Shown one piece after another: positions 8,639 to 18,819 of a stretch of DNA of 21,500 nucleotides. Origin of the DNA: Byssochlamys sp. IMV 00236 (taxonomy: Eukaryota > Ascomycota > Eurotiomycetes > Eurotiales > Thermoascaceae). The number at the start of each line of letters is the position of its first letter. Position 1 is the first letter of the stretch. The notes beneath the pieces are model-generated. The model worked only from the letters and a program-made list of their open reading frames with translations, did not search any database and was not told where the DNA came from. The stretch covers positions 1 to 21,500 of the forward strand of contig MSJH02000087.1 in assembly GCA_001931875.2 (NCBI GenBank), given 5' to 3'. The position numbers and the translations under genes were made by a program.

Positions 8639-9120
8639 TTATTCAACAACCTTGGCAAGGATTTCAGAGTCACGGAATAAGAGGTATTCCTATATAAATA
8701 TCAGTCAAAACCGCCCTCTTTCTTTCTTATCTCTCTCTCTCGATAACTTACCTCTCCTTGAACCTTGACAGAGCTTCCACCAAAAGGAGGAAGGATGACC
8801 TTATCACCAGCATTTACTTGAAGAGGAATATGTTTACCTTCCTTGTCAAGAGCACCCTTACCAACAGCAATGACAACACCCTCGTTCAAAGCTTCTTGAG
8901 CTTTTTCTGGGATATAGATACCAGCAGCGGTTTGCTAATAGAAATAGTTAGTTAACCTCCTTTCTGACACATCACAATCAATCATTACTTGTTGAGGCTT
9001 GATACGTTGAACCAAAACACGGTCAAGAAGAGGAACGATGCTCTTGAGCTTACCAGCAGCAGACTAAACAAAATAAATAAATGATTCTTCAATCATTGTT
9101 TCCCTTTTTATATTTACCAT
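8639..9120 (-). CDS. HSP10: Mitochondrial Hsp10 (GroES-type co-chaperonin)
   Basis: Lid of the mitochondrial Hsp60 folding chamber. Four exons: 9118-9120 (the ATG alone), 8989-9063, 8752-8934 and 8639-8689; 312 nt, 103 aa, the usual length. Introns are 9064-9117, 8935-8988 and 8690-8751, all GT/AG. Family signatures in order: SIVPLLDRVLVQRIKPQQ at the N-terminus, TAAGIYIPEKAQE (start of the mobile loop), VVIAVGKGALDKEGKHIPL, AGDKVILPPFGGSSVKVQGEE, and the C-terminal YLLFRDSEILAKVVE. The mobile loop, which contacts Hsp60, is complete. The start is unusual because the first intron follows the initiator ATG directly. No other ATG fits the frame or the family length, so the splice is needed to make the protein. 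The stop codon is within an AATAAA. Confidence 0.96.
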
Positions 9121-9306
9121 GATTAATATTTTTGATGTGAAATGAAGAAAAGAAAAGAGAGAGAGGGGGTGTAGCTCCCTGCCCGCATTTATTCAAGAAA
9201 GCCCTTACAAAATTCAAACACAACATTTCCAGCTTTTTCTATGTGACTGCTTAGAAAAAGACATTCATGGAACAAATCGTGGGAATCAAAATAAGCTTTT
9301 TATTCA
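9121..9306. promoter_or_regulatory. Hsp10 promoter with heat-shock-like and stress-like elements
   Basis: TTCAAGAA at 9192-9199 (TTC-nn-GAA, a minimal heat-shock-factor repeat) lies 72-79 bp upstream of the Hsp10 ATG. On the minus strand a CCCCCT (from AGGGGG near 9162-9167) matches the fungal stress-response element core. A CT-rich leader follows. The far end of the gap is the 3' flank of RalGAP-beta, with AATAAA at 9299-9304 (minus). Confidence 0.45.
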
Positions 9307-12300
9307 TTACTTTCCTGAAAACAAATCATGGTAAAATCTATAATAGATTAGATTTATAAAGAGAGTATTACATTAATGACTTACTCTGATATGGGTAAAG
9401 TCGTACGGTGTCTATGCGTCATTTCTTTTATGTACTCTTTACGTACAATATAAGGTCTAGTAAATGTATCCATCACTACTCTGCACGCTTGATGAGCAGA
9501 AATCGCTGTTCTTCGAACCATAGATCCTAAAGCATGTCGACTGACGACAATACCATCTACAAGTGGACCAAGGATCTATGATACCATGAGTATATAACAG
9601 AAAAGACATAGGGATTCAATTACCATCATGTTCTCATAAAGTCGTTGACTGGCTCCCTTGGATGGTACATAAATACGGATCCAATAGAGTGTATCCGACG
9701 TGTGTTTAAGTGGGTTAATAAATATATAAACCATCAGCTTCGAATTAGTTGCTGTATTTTGCTTAATACGCTCTGCCAAAGTCTGGTAGTCTGCCAAATC
9801 CTCTATCCAAATAATGCATGTGTGATCATCGACTGTTGCCTGCTGATGCAAACTGTTCACATCGGCCCCATCTACAGATCGTTTCAAAAAGTAAGGATTA
9901 TGAGCAACAAACTCGACGATTCTGTCAGAATAATAAGTGGTCGTATCACAAACAGACGGTGTCAGCTGTCCTTTATAACCCTTGTGGCTTTCAAGGTCCA
10001 CCTATAGATGTCATTAGTTTCTAATCAAGATTTTAATAGGCAAACTTACAGTCCAGCCAAGACAATGAATAAACTGCTGAAATCGTTCATTGGGTGTAGG
10101 TAATTGTTCTACAAGTTCAGACCATGTTGTGGCTCCAGATTTTGCATAATACACAGTGACAGATATACAATCACGTCTACACGTACATAATAACATCAGT
10201 AACCAACGCGTGTACACATACACTATCTTCTTACTCGCTCAGCATGTCTAATGCCTCCATTTCAGAAACAACAGCATCATTCATCTTTAACGGAATGATA
10301 TGTTCACGATTTTGTGGTAAAAGGAATCCAAGCTGAGACAAGAACAATCTGAATCCTCTTGGAAGTTCATAGTCCACCTTGGTACAAGCAGGTAAAGTTC
10401 GACATACCGTTGCCACGGGTTTTTTTTGGGTTGTTTCTGCCTTCAACTGCCTGTCTATCAACACTTTGACTGTCTCTAGCTCCTTCCAATTGTCAGAATG
10501 AGGCGCGAATAGCTTTTCCATGCTCGGCATTTCTGCTTCGTTTACAGCCGTAGCTTTAGGTACAACCACACGCTTATTGATCGACAGCGTAGGTTGAACT
10601 GTCTGATGTTGTCGCTGCTGCTCTTGCTTGGGTGGATTAGATTGGTTCGGGGGCTCAATCGGTTTATCCATATACCGAGTTTCAATAGACCATGCATATT
10701 TTCCTGTAGTGTCTCGAACGACGACCAAGATGGAGGGTATATGGCTTGTGGTATCCATGATGGTCAAAAGAGTTCGATCACCCAGCATAAAACAGCGAAT
10801 GGGGCAGCGTTCATAGGTGCCATGTTTTTCCTTGTAGAGTCTGAGTTGATGTAAATCGTCAGCCATTTCTGGCCGAGCATCGTCCAGTTCATTAGGAAGT
10901 GCAAACCGGCCAAGCTGATTTACAAACAAAGACATGCAGTATTGTGCTGCCCTTCGTATAGCAATATATTCTTTAGCAGGTCGAGAGGTGTCTGTTGGTA
11001 GTGCATGACTAGACTCATGCTGTGATGTATTGCTGTTTGGCGATGTTGTCTGATGTGCCCCTTTGTTGACACGAGGAGGAAGTTGAAAGAGCTGCTTGGG
11101 TGGCATGAGTCCCGTATCCCTTCTTTTCTTCTTCTCAGGAGGTACAATCGGTGGCTGCTCGGATGTATTAGGTGGTGCCACTGTATGGGTATCCTTTTCG
11201 AGAATGGTAATGCCTTTGCTTAGCGTCTCTATAACTGCCTTGCAGCAATCTTTATCGCCAATGATCCATTGACTTACGAGCACCCAGCGAATCATGCATT
11301 CATAAGCCTGTACAATAAGCCCATAGGTATTGACAAGATTACCTGTTTGCAGCAGTATATTTACATATCTACTTAACGCAAGCACTAGCTCTCTTGCCAC
11401 GTTCTACATATTGTGAAATGAGTATAAAAGAGGCGCCCAATTACCCCTACCCAAGCCCTATGCTTACCTTACTGTCTCTCTTTACAAAATCATACAAATC
11501 TACAAAGTCCATTAGTACATCAAAGGCGACAAAGATGACATCGTTGGGTAGTTGCATGGTGAGGATCTGATCAATTATATTAGCATGTTTACATACATAT
11601 TCGCTTATTCTAAAATACCTTGTCCTGAATCAACTTGACTACAGTGCCAACCAGTCCCGGACAGAAGGGTACATCCTCAATGACATAGACATTAATTAAA
11701 TGAAGAATATATCTCATGTTGTGAGACGAAGTTTCTGTACGAAGTGATGTCAAGAGTACTTCAAGTATATAATATTTTAGCTAACAATAGCCTTAGTCAA
11801 GATGTATACAATAAAAAAGATGAACTTACAGATAATGTTGGCTTATCAGTCACTTCTTCTTGTGGTTCAGCGTAGAGTACTCGTATCTAGTATGCTCATC
11901 AGAATACTTTTTCTCATGTATTGCTTTTTTTTTTTATTTTTACCAACTGAGCAACAATTTGCTCTTGATCTCCAGCCAAAGTGACTTGATCAACGCTATC
12001 CTCACGCTGCTGTAACTCGACTTTATGAATATGATTTGGCAAGCACATGATCGTACTAAGCACCTTAATCGCTGCCCATCTCAACTGATCCACGGGCACC
12101 TTACATTCAATACGCAGTTTGGGCAGAACCATCTTGATCGCCTTGATGAATTCAGGCACCAAGATTCGTACGCCTTCCAAATCAGCAGCAAAGAGCTCTG
12201 TGCAGGACAGGAGAATGGTAGGCAAGCAGGCATGTGATTGAACACCGACTAAGAGAGCAGCGTAAAACTTTTCAATATAGGTACGTAGGAAAGGCTGTCT

Positions 12301-13559
12301 TCTCTGAGGCTGGCAAAAGATGGCGCAGAGCGTGACAAAGGCCTCGGCACAACCGCGAAGAGACTCTGTGTCGAGAGATGGAGATGATGCACGTGATGCA
12401 GCATCAAAAAGGTAGGTGCCAAACATGTGCAGGAGCGTATTGCCGTCGGACGATGAAGGTGTGTGGGAGAGTGTGTCGACTAGTTGGCGGATGCCTAACA
12501 TAGTGAGAGTAAAATTGGTAGGAGTTAACTGAAGTGGATGAGGAATCAGGTAGAGTACACGGTGCCAGGCGTAACAAACAAAGTCTGGAGGTAGATCTAG
12601 CTTAATATTGGGCTCACTCACGTATACACCGTCGGTGCCTTCTCCGCCAATGATGCTTTGCACTCGCTTGGTCAATGCCAAGGATAAAGATGACCATTGT
12701 TGTATTGCCTTTGGTCTATGTGTCCAGCGCATGAAACAGGTCTACATGAGGGAAGGAGGGGGAGTTATTTTTGAGAAGATGAAAGATTACTAAATATGTA
12801 TATAACCTTTAGTATATCCCACATTTCGACGTCCATCACGTTTGATCTTAGCCACAATTCAAACAAGGCCTGTAATAGAGTATCGCATAGTTCATCTGCC
12901 ATATTTATCATGCCGGATGCCTCACCTGTAGGCTCCTTTAAGAGATAATCTGTAATACCAAGCATGACTTTCAGAGTCACTGACCAAGTCTCTTCAGAGA
13001 ATTTGAGTGTCCTTGCTGCCATGACAAATACTTTGAGAGTTTTTTTACATAATTCTACGTGTCGCTGAACAAGAGGCGTAAGGGTATCTTTGATCGTTTG
13101 GTTGCAGCTAAAGGGACGTGTGATGCGTGGTTGAAATAGTAAAGAGTATTGATGAAAAATGATTTGATAAAATTCCTGCTCCAATCCTTCCTGGACGACA
13201 GCGATAGGCCGAGTATGTTGTTCAAATAGCCATCGTGCATAGATGTCGATATCATCGGAAGTGATGGCCATATCTTCTAGAGGTAAATTAAAACTCTGTC
13301 CAATCACTTCCATGAACCACTTGACGTGGGCAGGTGAAGCGAATAGAGCAGGATCGGGAGGTTGTTTATTAGCTGGCGGGTGTAGAAAGGTTGTAATCTC
13401 TGAAATCAAGACTCTGCGAACAGATAAAGGAAGTGAGCCCAAGATGTTCGTTTCTGTATGAATTAGATGGATTAGTTATCTGATTGTTCATACGGCTCAT
13501 TATAACTTACGTATGTCATGTTGAAGTAATCGTAACTGTGCGATCCAATCAAGAAACAT
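9307..13559 (-). CDS. RALGAPB: Ral GTPase-activating protein subunit beta (RalGAP-beta)
   Basis: Regulatory subunit of the RalGAP complex, which with an alpha subunit switches off Ral-type small GTPases. Eleven exons: 13511-13559, 12807-13453, 11944-12741, 11830-11886, 11619-11780, 11468-11566, 10235-11403, 10050-10176, 9624-10001, 9385-9575 and 9307-9337; 3708 nt, 1235 aa, against roughly 1490 in human. The N-terminus (MFLDWIAQLRLLQHDI, then HVKWFMEVIGQSFNLPL) and the MRWTHRPKAIQQWS segment parallel animal RALGAPB. Residues about 680-740 and 865-885 are polar linkers. The C-terminal RapGAP fold (about 994-1215) has VYYAKSG, FIHCLGWTV, and the family-typical LVDGIVVSRHALGSMVRR. No HIGND-type Asn-thumb motif is seen, as known for beta subunits. 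The last two exons are joined across a donor that overlaps an apparent TAA, ending in EFYHDLF like animal orthologs. Confidence 0.9.
9338..9384 (-). other. Last intron of RalGAP-beta, donor overlapping a false stop
   Basis: The sequence GAGTAAGT can be read as Glu-stop, but the GTAAGT is a consensus donor and ATTATAG follows 47 nt on. Splicing adds EFYHDLFSGK before a TAA at 9307-9309. EFYxxLF is conserved at the animal RALGAPB C-terminus, so I prefer the spliced form. Confidence 0.8.
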
Positions 13560-14164
13560 AGCCCACAATGATAAAATACAAAAAAAGGGGAATCAAGGAT
13601 TTTAGGGAATCTATGGTACATATCACGTGACGTTTTCAATAAAACATGAAAGACAATGAAAGTTATATTCTTATATTAGTTGTATGTAATGCATTGTGAT
13701 AGCAAGTGATTGATCAAGGAAAGATGGAAGAAGAAGTAATAAAGAAGAAAGAGAGGGATAAGTAAGTAACCAATAAGATATCAACTGCAGCTGAACATCA
13801 TTACATAAAAAGGCAATGCTTCATGATGGGAAATTTTACTTAAAAAGAGGTTTACCTTAGGCGTTACACGAATATTAAATAGTTTTATTAGCGCTTTAAG
13901 AGAAATTGTTGTAGAAAAAAAAGGAGAAGATGTGGAGAAGAAAAAGAGAGAGAAAGAGAGAACAAAATCAAGAATAAAAAAAGAGAGAAAGATGGAGGAT
14001 GAAACGCCTGGAAGATGCTTAATATAGATAATAGGTATAGTCACCATGATGATGGTAGTTAGTGACACGATCACCTACAAAAACAGAAGAGATCCCCACC
14101 TTTTTTTTTATTTTTCTTTTTCTTTTGTTATTCATATTTTTATGCTGGACATAAGAAGAAGAGA
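13560..14164. promoter_or_regulatory. Divergent promoter region between two RapGAP-family genes
   Basis: This 605-bp region separates the divergent RalGAP-beta and Rap1GAP-type starts. TCACGTGACGT (13623-13633) joins an E-box palindrome to a CRE-like half site, 66 bp upstream of the RalGAP-beta ATG. Two purine-rich stretches (about 13722-13762 and 13913-14004) dominate the middle. A T/C-rich tract (about 14099-14132) precedes the RapGAP ATG. A minus-strand open frame at 13781-14074 lacks an ATG start and is an artefact of the purine tract. Confidence 0.5.
13913..14004. repeat. Purine-rich (AG/A) tract
   Basis: About 90 bp almost free of C and with few T on the plus strand, mostly A, AG and GA repeats. 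Such tracts can form triplex-like structures and often act as nucleosome-poor promoter DNA. Confidence 0.6.
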
Positions 14165-17099
14165 ATGACTAATAAACATAGCGAAAGTACAACAATTGTT
14201 ATCGATAAGAGGTCCTCTTTATCAGCAAGGGCAAGCAAGATCCCTCAAAAGATTGTTCAATCATCATCCAGTTTATTATTTTCACTTCGACCCTCTATTA
14301 GTACCAACATTAACAGTGACAGTAGTAACACCTTGGGAACCAATGAAGGATTCACAAAGAAACTGGGCAATATATTGTTTGGTAGTCCACGTGAAACATC
14401 TTCCTCGACTTTACAACCACCCACAAATAATAATACTCAATCCAGATTATATTACTCTTCTTCTCTGTCTAAACTAACCAATCGTAAATTAAGACATACC
14501 TTAGATATACCAAAACGACAACAAGAAGAAAAACAAGTAAAAAAAGATCAACTAATGTGTACCTTTTTCTAAACATAGTCCGATAGCCTATTACACATAT
14601 ATTTAGTAATCGTAATAATAACAATCACAGCAGTAGTAGTAGTAGCAGTAGTAGTAATAGCAATAATAATAATGATAACAGCAATAACAATGACAGTGAT
14701 ATATCTCCTTATTCCGCAACAACCCCTGAATGCTTATTTTTCCCTCTTTCTTTTTCAAATTCCTCAGTTTCGTCCATTTCATCCATGTTTCAGGATAAAG
14801 TGTACACAATTCATGAATTGAATGATTTAATCAAGGAAAAGTGTAAATCAGTCACAAAGGACGATCAGGAGGAATTATTGGAGGATGTACAATCACTGAT
14901 CCACGCCTGTGAATTGGACAGAAGGTTCAACATTGATCATTTACGTAACTTGTCACTGGAATCCAAGGTAAATTGATGATCCTTTTCAAACTAGATTCTT
15001 ATTTTTGTTATAAAGACAGCGCGAATACTTCATATCTGTCAAGTGTGCTCTTCAACAAAGCAAACAGCCCTATGTGTTGCTTCTGATCATTATAAAAAAG
15101 AATTACCCAAGGTGTACTACAAGATGAAGAGGCCATCAAGCAAAGAATATGAGGAAATGAAATCAGATCAGCTTGTGCTTGAAGGAACTTGGTTTAGACA
15201 GTATTTTGTTGGAAAACCATACGTCACTTTGATTGGTTGCTTAGAGACGGCAAATAACGAAAAGAGTAGCAGGAAATCAAACCGAAGTTCAGTGCAGAGT
15301 ATATCAACCATTACCGAAGACACAACATTAGGTATCATTACGATCGTGCAAGAAAAGGCAGATAAGGGCAACATGTCTCAATACCGAATCATTATACGTA
15401 GCAAACACGCAAGTATCACTTGCATTGTTTTTCTATGTCTAATAACATTCCATCTCTTTATAGTCTGAACAAGCGAGATACATTGTTCACGAAAGCACAG
15501 CTAAAGATACGCAGAACCAGCTAGAGCTAAAAGGTGAAAGTAAAGCAATGGATCAGATCAATAGCAACAAACGATTATTACCTTCGTTCAAGAGCAGCAA
15601 TGAAACAAGTGAATCAACTCGATTGATGCGAGCAGCCATTTTATCTGTCTGTCCACACTTAGATCTGAGATCTTTTAAAGAACTATCAGCAGAGTCAACC
15701 ATATTGTCAGGATTAGAGAAAGAATTGATTAAATATGATGAGCTACAGGTACTATTATTGTTTCTTGAATTGCGCTAATACCTAATAGATACCAAAACAC
15801 TACAAGTTTGGTGTGCTCACAATCAAGAATGGGCAGATCACAGAGGAATCCTGGTTCTCAAACACAGGACTATCAAAGGATCTACAAGATTTTTTGAGCA
15901 TCATGGGCCATAAAATCCAGCTCAAAGGGTATAAAGGATATGCTGCTGGACTTGATACAAAGAGTAACTCTTGAACATCACATCAGATATGCAGCCCTAC
16001 TTATTAACCCACTATATTCATATGTAGCTGGAGAATCAGGTGAATTTGCCTATGTGTCCAAATGGAGAGACTATGACATTACGTTCCATGTAGCAGCCAT
16101 CATGCCCTCACAAGCCAATGATAAACAACAAGTGCTTCGAAAGAAACATATTGGCAATGGTAAGATATCTAAGGGTCTATTACCTGAAATACTCACAAAC
16201 GAGATAGATATTGTTTGTATTATATTCATAGAAGGAAACCAAACATTTAATCCAAAAGCGATTCGATCTCAATTCTTACACGTTTATATTGTTGTTCGTC
16301 CAGAAACCGTTCACCAAAAGCGACACTGGAGGTAAGATTACTGCCCCTCTTATTTGTGTTATCTGTGACTTAGATCACTATGGATAGGGTCGAAGTCATT
16401 AAACACAAAAATGTAAATCAGTTTGGTCCGCCTATACCAAGTCCGCCACTATTTGATGATAAAGAGCTCAAGAGCTTCCTCACATTAAAATGTAATAATC
16501 AAGAAAGAAAACATTCTGTTTGCTCACACTGTTTCTATAGTGATCAACGCGGAGAATGCGGCCTTAAAGTCAGACAGGTTTTTTATACCCAATAACAAAG
16601 CGCGTTTGGGATTACTGGGGAACTATATCCAGATGGGGCTCGCTTTCAATCCAGCCGAGACGGCGCGTCAATCGACAGAGAAAACACGGCCCAAGTCTGC
16701 CAATCATAATCACAAATCGCGGTTGTTACATGAGGCACACCATATGGAGGAACGAAGGAGACAGAAATTGATGACAACCAGTAGTGTGAATATACCACCC
16801 TTGATACCATCAATAAGCAGTAGTAGTCGATCAACGCTATTGACTGATATTAAAAAAGGCTTTTCCAGAAAGAAGAATGAAGAACAAATGTCAAGAAAGA
16901 CAAGCAAACTGAATATAACGAGTACACCAGAAGAAGGTACGAGTAAACGGTAATGATAGAGCTATTGACTCATACATTTACTACTATAGACTTGCTTATT
17001 GGTCAAGACATTCAAGTATCATCTGAAAGCTTTATATCACCAGAACAACTATTTGCAAGCTCCATTTATGAAGAAGAGATTGTAGAACAAAAAGATTAA
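14165..17099 (+). CDS. Rap1GAP-type GTPase-activating protein
   Basis: Predicted GAP for Rap/Ras-like small GTPases. Ten exons: 14165-14536 (or 14556), 14587 (or 14607)-14967, 15016-15408, 15464-15748, 15789-15963, 16028-16159, 16208-16331, 16388-16491, 16541-16936 and 16990-17099; 2472 nt, 823 aa. Residues 1-180 are Ser/Asn-rich and disordered, with a pocket of triplet repeats. Residues about 305-480 resemble the Rap1GAP dimerisation domain (WFRQYFVGKPYVTLIG, LGIITIVQEK). The catalytic domain (about 478-680) is near-canonical: HYKFGVLTIKNGQITEE, DFLSIMGHKIQLKGYKGY, YDITFHVA, KQQVLRKKHIGND with the catalytic Asn at about 579, FNPKAIRSQFLHVYIVVRP, FGPPIPSPPLF and INAENAALKSDRF. The tail is basic, then acidic in the last exon. 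Intron 3 is a GC-AG intron. It is divergent from RalGAP-beta. AATAAA is at 17253-17258. Confidence 0.93.
14610..14705 (+). repeat. AGT/AAT trinucleotide repeat coding Ser/Asn
   Basis: Runs of AGT, AGC, AAT and AAC codons give a Ser run followed by Asn-rich sequence in the N-terminal disordered part of the RapGAP protein. It is an imperfect microsatellite likely to vary in length. Confidence 0.75.
15409..15463 (+). other. GC-AG intron in the RapGAP gene
   Basis: Donor GCAAGT and acceptor TTTATAG enclose 55 nt. The reading frame is kept (phase 0) only with this GC donor; the nearby GT dinucleotides (GTAGCA, GTATCA) lead to a stop after joining. GCAAGT is the usual form of the rare GC-AG class. 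Confidence 0.75.
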
Positions 17100-17400
17100 G
17101 ATTGAAAGTTAGATGAACAATGCTGGTCTCATTGTACATTGCTGTAAGTCTATAGTATATATACGTAAAACGCGTATATATTACCTGTATGCGTGTGTGC
17201 GCACGTACGCGCGCGCGTGTGCGTGTGTGTAATGTTATACACAAAAAAAAGTAATAAAAACAAGAATTAAAGTTTTCTACTTTATCCAAGAATACTGTTT
17301 CGATACCACTCATCATGTTTAATCTTGGTGTATCATTGAATACTCATTAATTAGTAGTATAATCTTATTAGGGCTTCAGCGTTTGAGTAATTAATAACAA
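17100..17400. other. 3' flank of the RapGAP gene
   Basis: Untranslated 3' flank with an AATAAA at 17253-17258, 154 nt after the stop. It holds an alternating purine/pyrimidine tract listed separately. I see no gene in it. Confidence 0.6.
17186..17231. repeat. Strict alternating purine/pyrimidine tract (Z-DNA candidate)
   Basis: Forty-six consecutive bases alternate pyrimidine and purine without a break, mainly GT/GC/AC steps including CGCGCGCGCG. It starts 87 bp after the RapGAP stop and lies before the likely poly(A) signal. Confidence 0.85.
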
Positions 17401-17401
17401 T

Positions 17402-17671
17402 GTGTTTGTTGGTCATGTCAAAAATGGTATGAACAATACCATAAAGCCTTATGTACATGCAAATATAAGCTACTATTCTTGCTCTAAACACAATTCAACC
17501 TTGTCTACCTTGTCCTATGTCCTTGACATTTTAAAGAGTGAGTACAAGTCTCCAATCATGAACAGCTTGCTGGCATATAGATGCTGTATGCCGTTGCATT
17601 TATATATATGCATAAAGGAAACATTGTCTGGCGTGTTTGATGAGATAATCATTGTAATAACTCGAGTATAA
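17402..17671 (+). CDS. Unidentified open frame, doubtful
   Basis: An 89-codon open frame with moderately mixed composition (Lys, Ser, Tyr, Cys). It lacks an ATG at its 5' end (GTG is the first start-like codon; the first in-frame ATG is about 10 codons in). I recognise no family. It could be an exon of an unrecognised gene or a chance open frame in AT-rich DNA. It sits in the gene-poor stretch after RapGAP. Confidence 0.15.
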   Translation: MFVGHVKNGMNNTIKPYVHANISYYSCSKHNSTLSTLSYVLDILKSEYKSPIMNSLLAYRCCMPLHLYICIKETLSGVFDEIIIVITRV

Positions 17672-17832
17672 TCTTACAGTAGAGCATATATTCTACTTTG
17701 CATTCCTCTATCGTATCTGAAAAGAATAGCAATAAGCATACTGACAACATTGGCAAACAATCACAGTGACTACGTTAATATAAATAGCAGTTATAGATTC
17801 TCTAACCCTATAAAACGCTTACGCGTCTTAAT

Positions 17833-18454
17833 TTAATCATATTCAGCTCTTTTTAATAGAAAATCTAATTCGTATGTTGTCGACTTAATAATCTTTTTTT
17901 CAATAAAAAAGTTGAATACAACAACATTCTTGAAAGCATATTCGTCGGATCCATAGTAAAATTTCCAAATGGATACTTCTATATCACTAGTGGTGACGTA
18001 TTCGCCCACGACCACGTTGGATTAGACGACTGCGCATATGGGATGAGAGACAGAGCGTACGAAGAAGCTCCATTAGCAAAAGTCCGTCGAAAGACCTACC
18101 TTGGGCGAGCCCAATATTACGAGCTATCAATATTACATGGCTTCCTGGAATTACTTGTTTGCGGTGGCTTTTTTCTTGGCCAAGACCAAATTGTCCTGGC
18201 GTACCTTGGCTCATCACTTTCCAAGTAGAATCGTGGGGAAATGGAGAGCCATGATATGCACGTCCCTGATCCTCATCGTCTGTGTTCAACGCACAGGTTA
18301 TTAAATGATTATGCATGCCGGGATGCCCATCGTCTGTAGGATTTCCACCTTCGGACAAAGTATACGACCGGTTTTTTTCCAGCTGTGCCAACCTATTATT
18401 GGAACCACGAAAGTCAGATAGGCAGGAAGCCCAATATTCACCACTTTGCATCAA
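17833..18454 (-). CDS. Unidentified ORF pair, possibly a two-exon gene or a pseudogene
   Basis: Not recognised. The upstream part (18454 down to about 18110) is open for over 100 codons with a balanced, soluble-protein composition (Gly, His, Asp, Ser; for example PHDSTWKVMSQGTPGQFG) and noticeably higher GC than its surroundings. A donor-like GTAGGT near 18105 could join it to the second frame, which codes VSIWKFYYGSDEYAFKN and ends at 17833. With the near acceptor (CGCAG near 18025) the join meets a TAA at once; with a later acceptor (GATATAG near 17977) the frame stays open, giving an unusually long intron for this window. Either it is a degraded gene or transposon piece, or the splice is atypical. 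The first ATG is at about 18451, next to an in-frame TTG. Its 5' end overlaps the plus-strand ORF at 18385-18819. Confidence 0.3.
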
Positions 18455-18819
18455 GGCTGTTATTCGTTTGCACAGTCAATGAAGTTGTTAGAAAACAAGA
18501 CATAGCTGACCTTTTCTCTTCCTTTGCTTCAACAAGCGCATACACAGATATGCAGAAACTTGTACAATTCAATGTAATCAATATTCAAGAGTTGCATTTG
18601 GTATCAAGCAATCTCGGCAATGGCTTTGTATACACCAAACTCTTGGTTGAAACGGCAAAGTTGATAGAAGAAAAAGTAAATGAAGTTGGCAGATGTCGTG
18701 TTGCTGTTGCCCTGGACTCTGTATTCATGAGAAGGCTGCTGGAGATAATGAAAGGTGGACTCAAGAACGAGCTTTCAAAGCAGTCCGATAGTATTGTAAA
18801 GAAAACACTGAATCAATAA
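18385..18819 (+). CDS. Unidentified ORF, possibly a gene fragment
   Basis: An open frame of 144 codons. The 5' part overlaps the minus-strand ORF and lacks a clear start; the first clear in-frame ATG of the non-overlapping part is about 18550, giving some 89 aa. Composition is that of a folded, helical protein (LVETAKLIEEKVNEVG, then VAVALDSVFMRRLLEIMKGG) with a basic tail. I recognise no family. The stop TAA overlaps an AATAAA (18815-18820), as in several real genes of this window, which favours a genuine 3' end. It may be the last exon of a spliced gene or a remnant of a mobile element. Confidence 0.35.
   Translation: MPTYYWNHESQIGRKPNIHHFASRLLFVCTVNEVVRKQDIADLFSSFASTSAYTDMQKLVQFNVINIQELHLVSSNLGNGFVYTKLLVETAKLIEEKVNEVGRCRVAVALDSVFMRRLLEIMKGGLKNELSKQSDSIVKKTLNQ

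Noticed and set aside
13781..14074. 97-codon hydrophobic minus-strand frame in the divergent promoter
   Set aside because: No ATG start, and the hydrophobic Phe/Ser/Leu pattern comes from the complementary purine tract. No conserved motif.
14603..14809. Tyr/Cys-rich minus-strand frame
   Set aside because: Antisense of the AGT/AAT repeat in the RapGAP gene.
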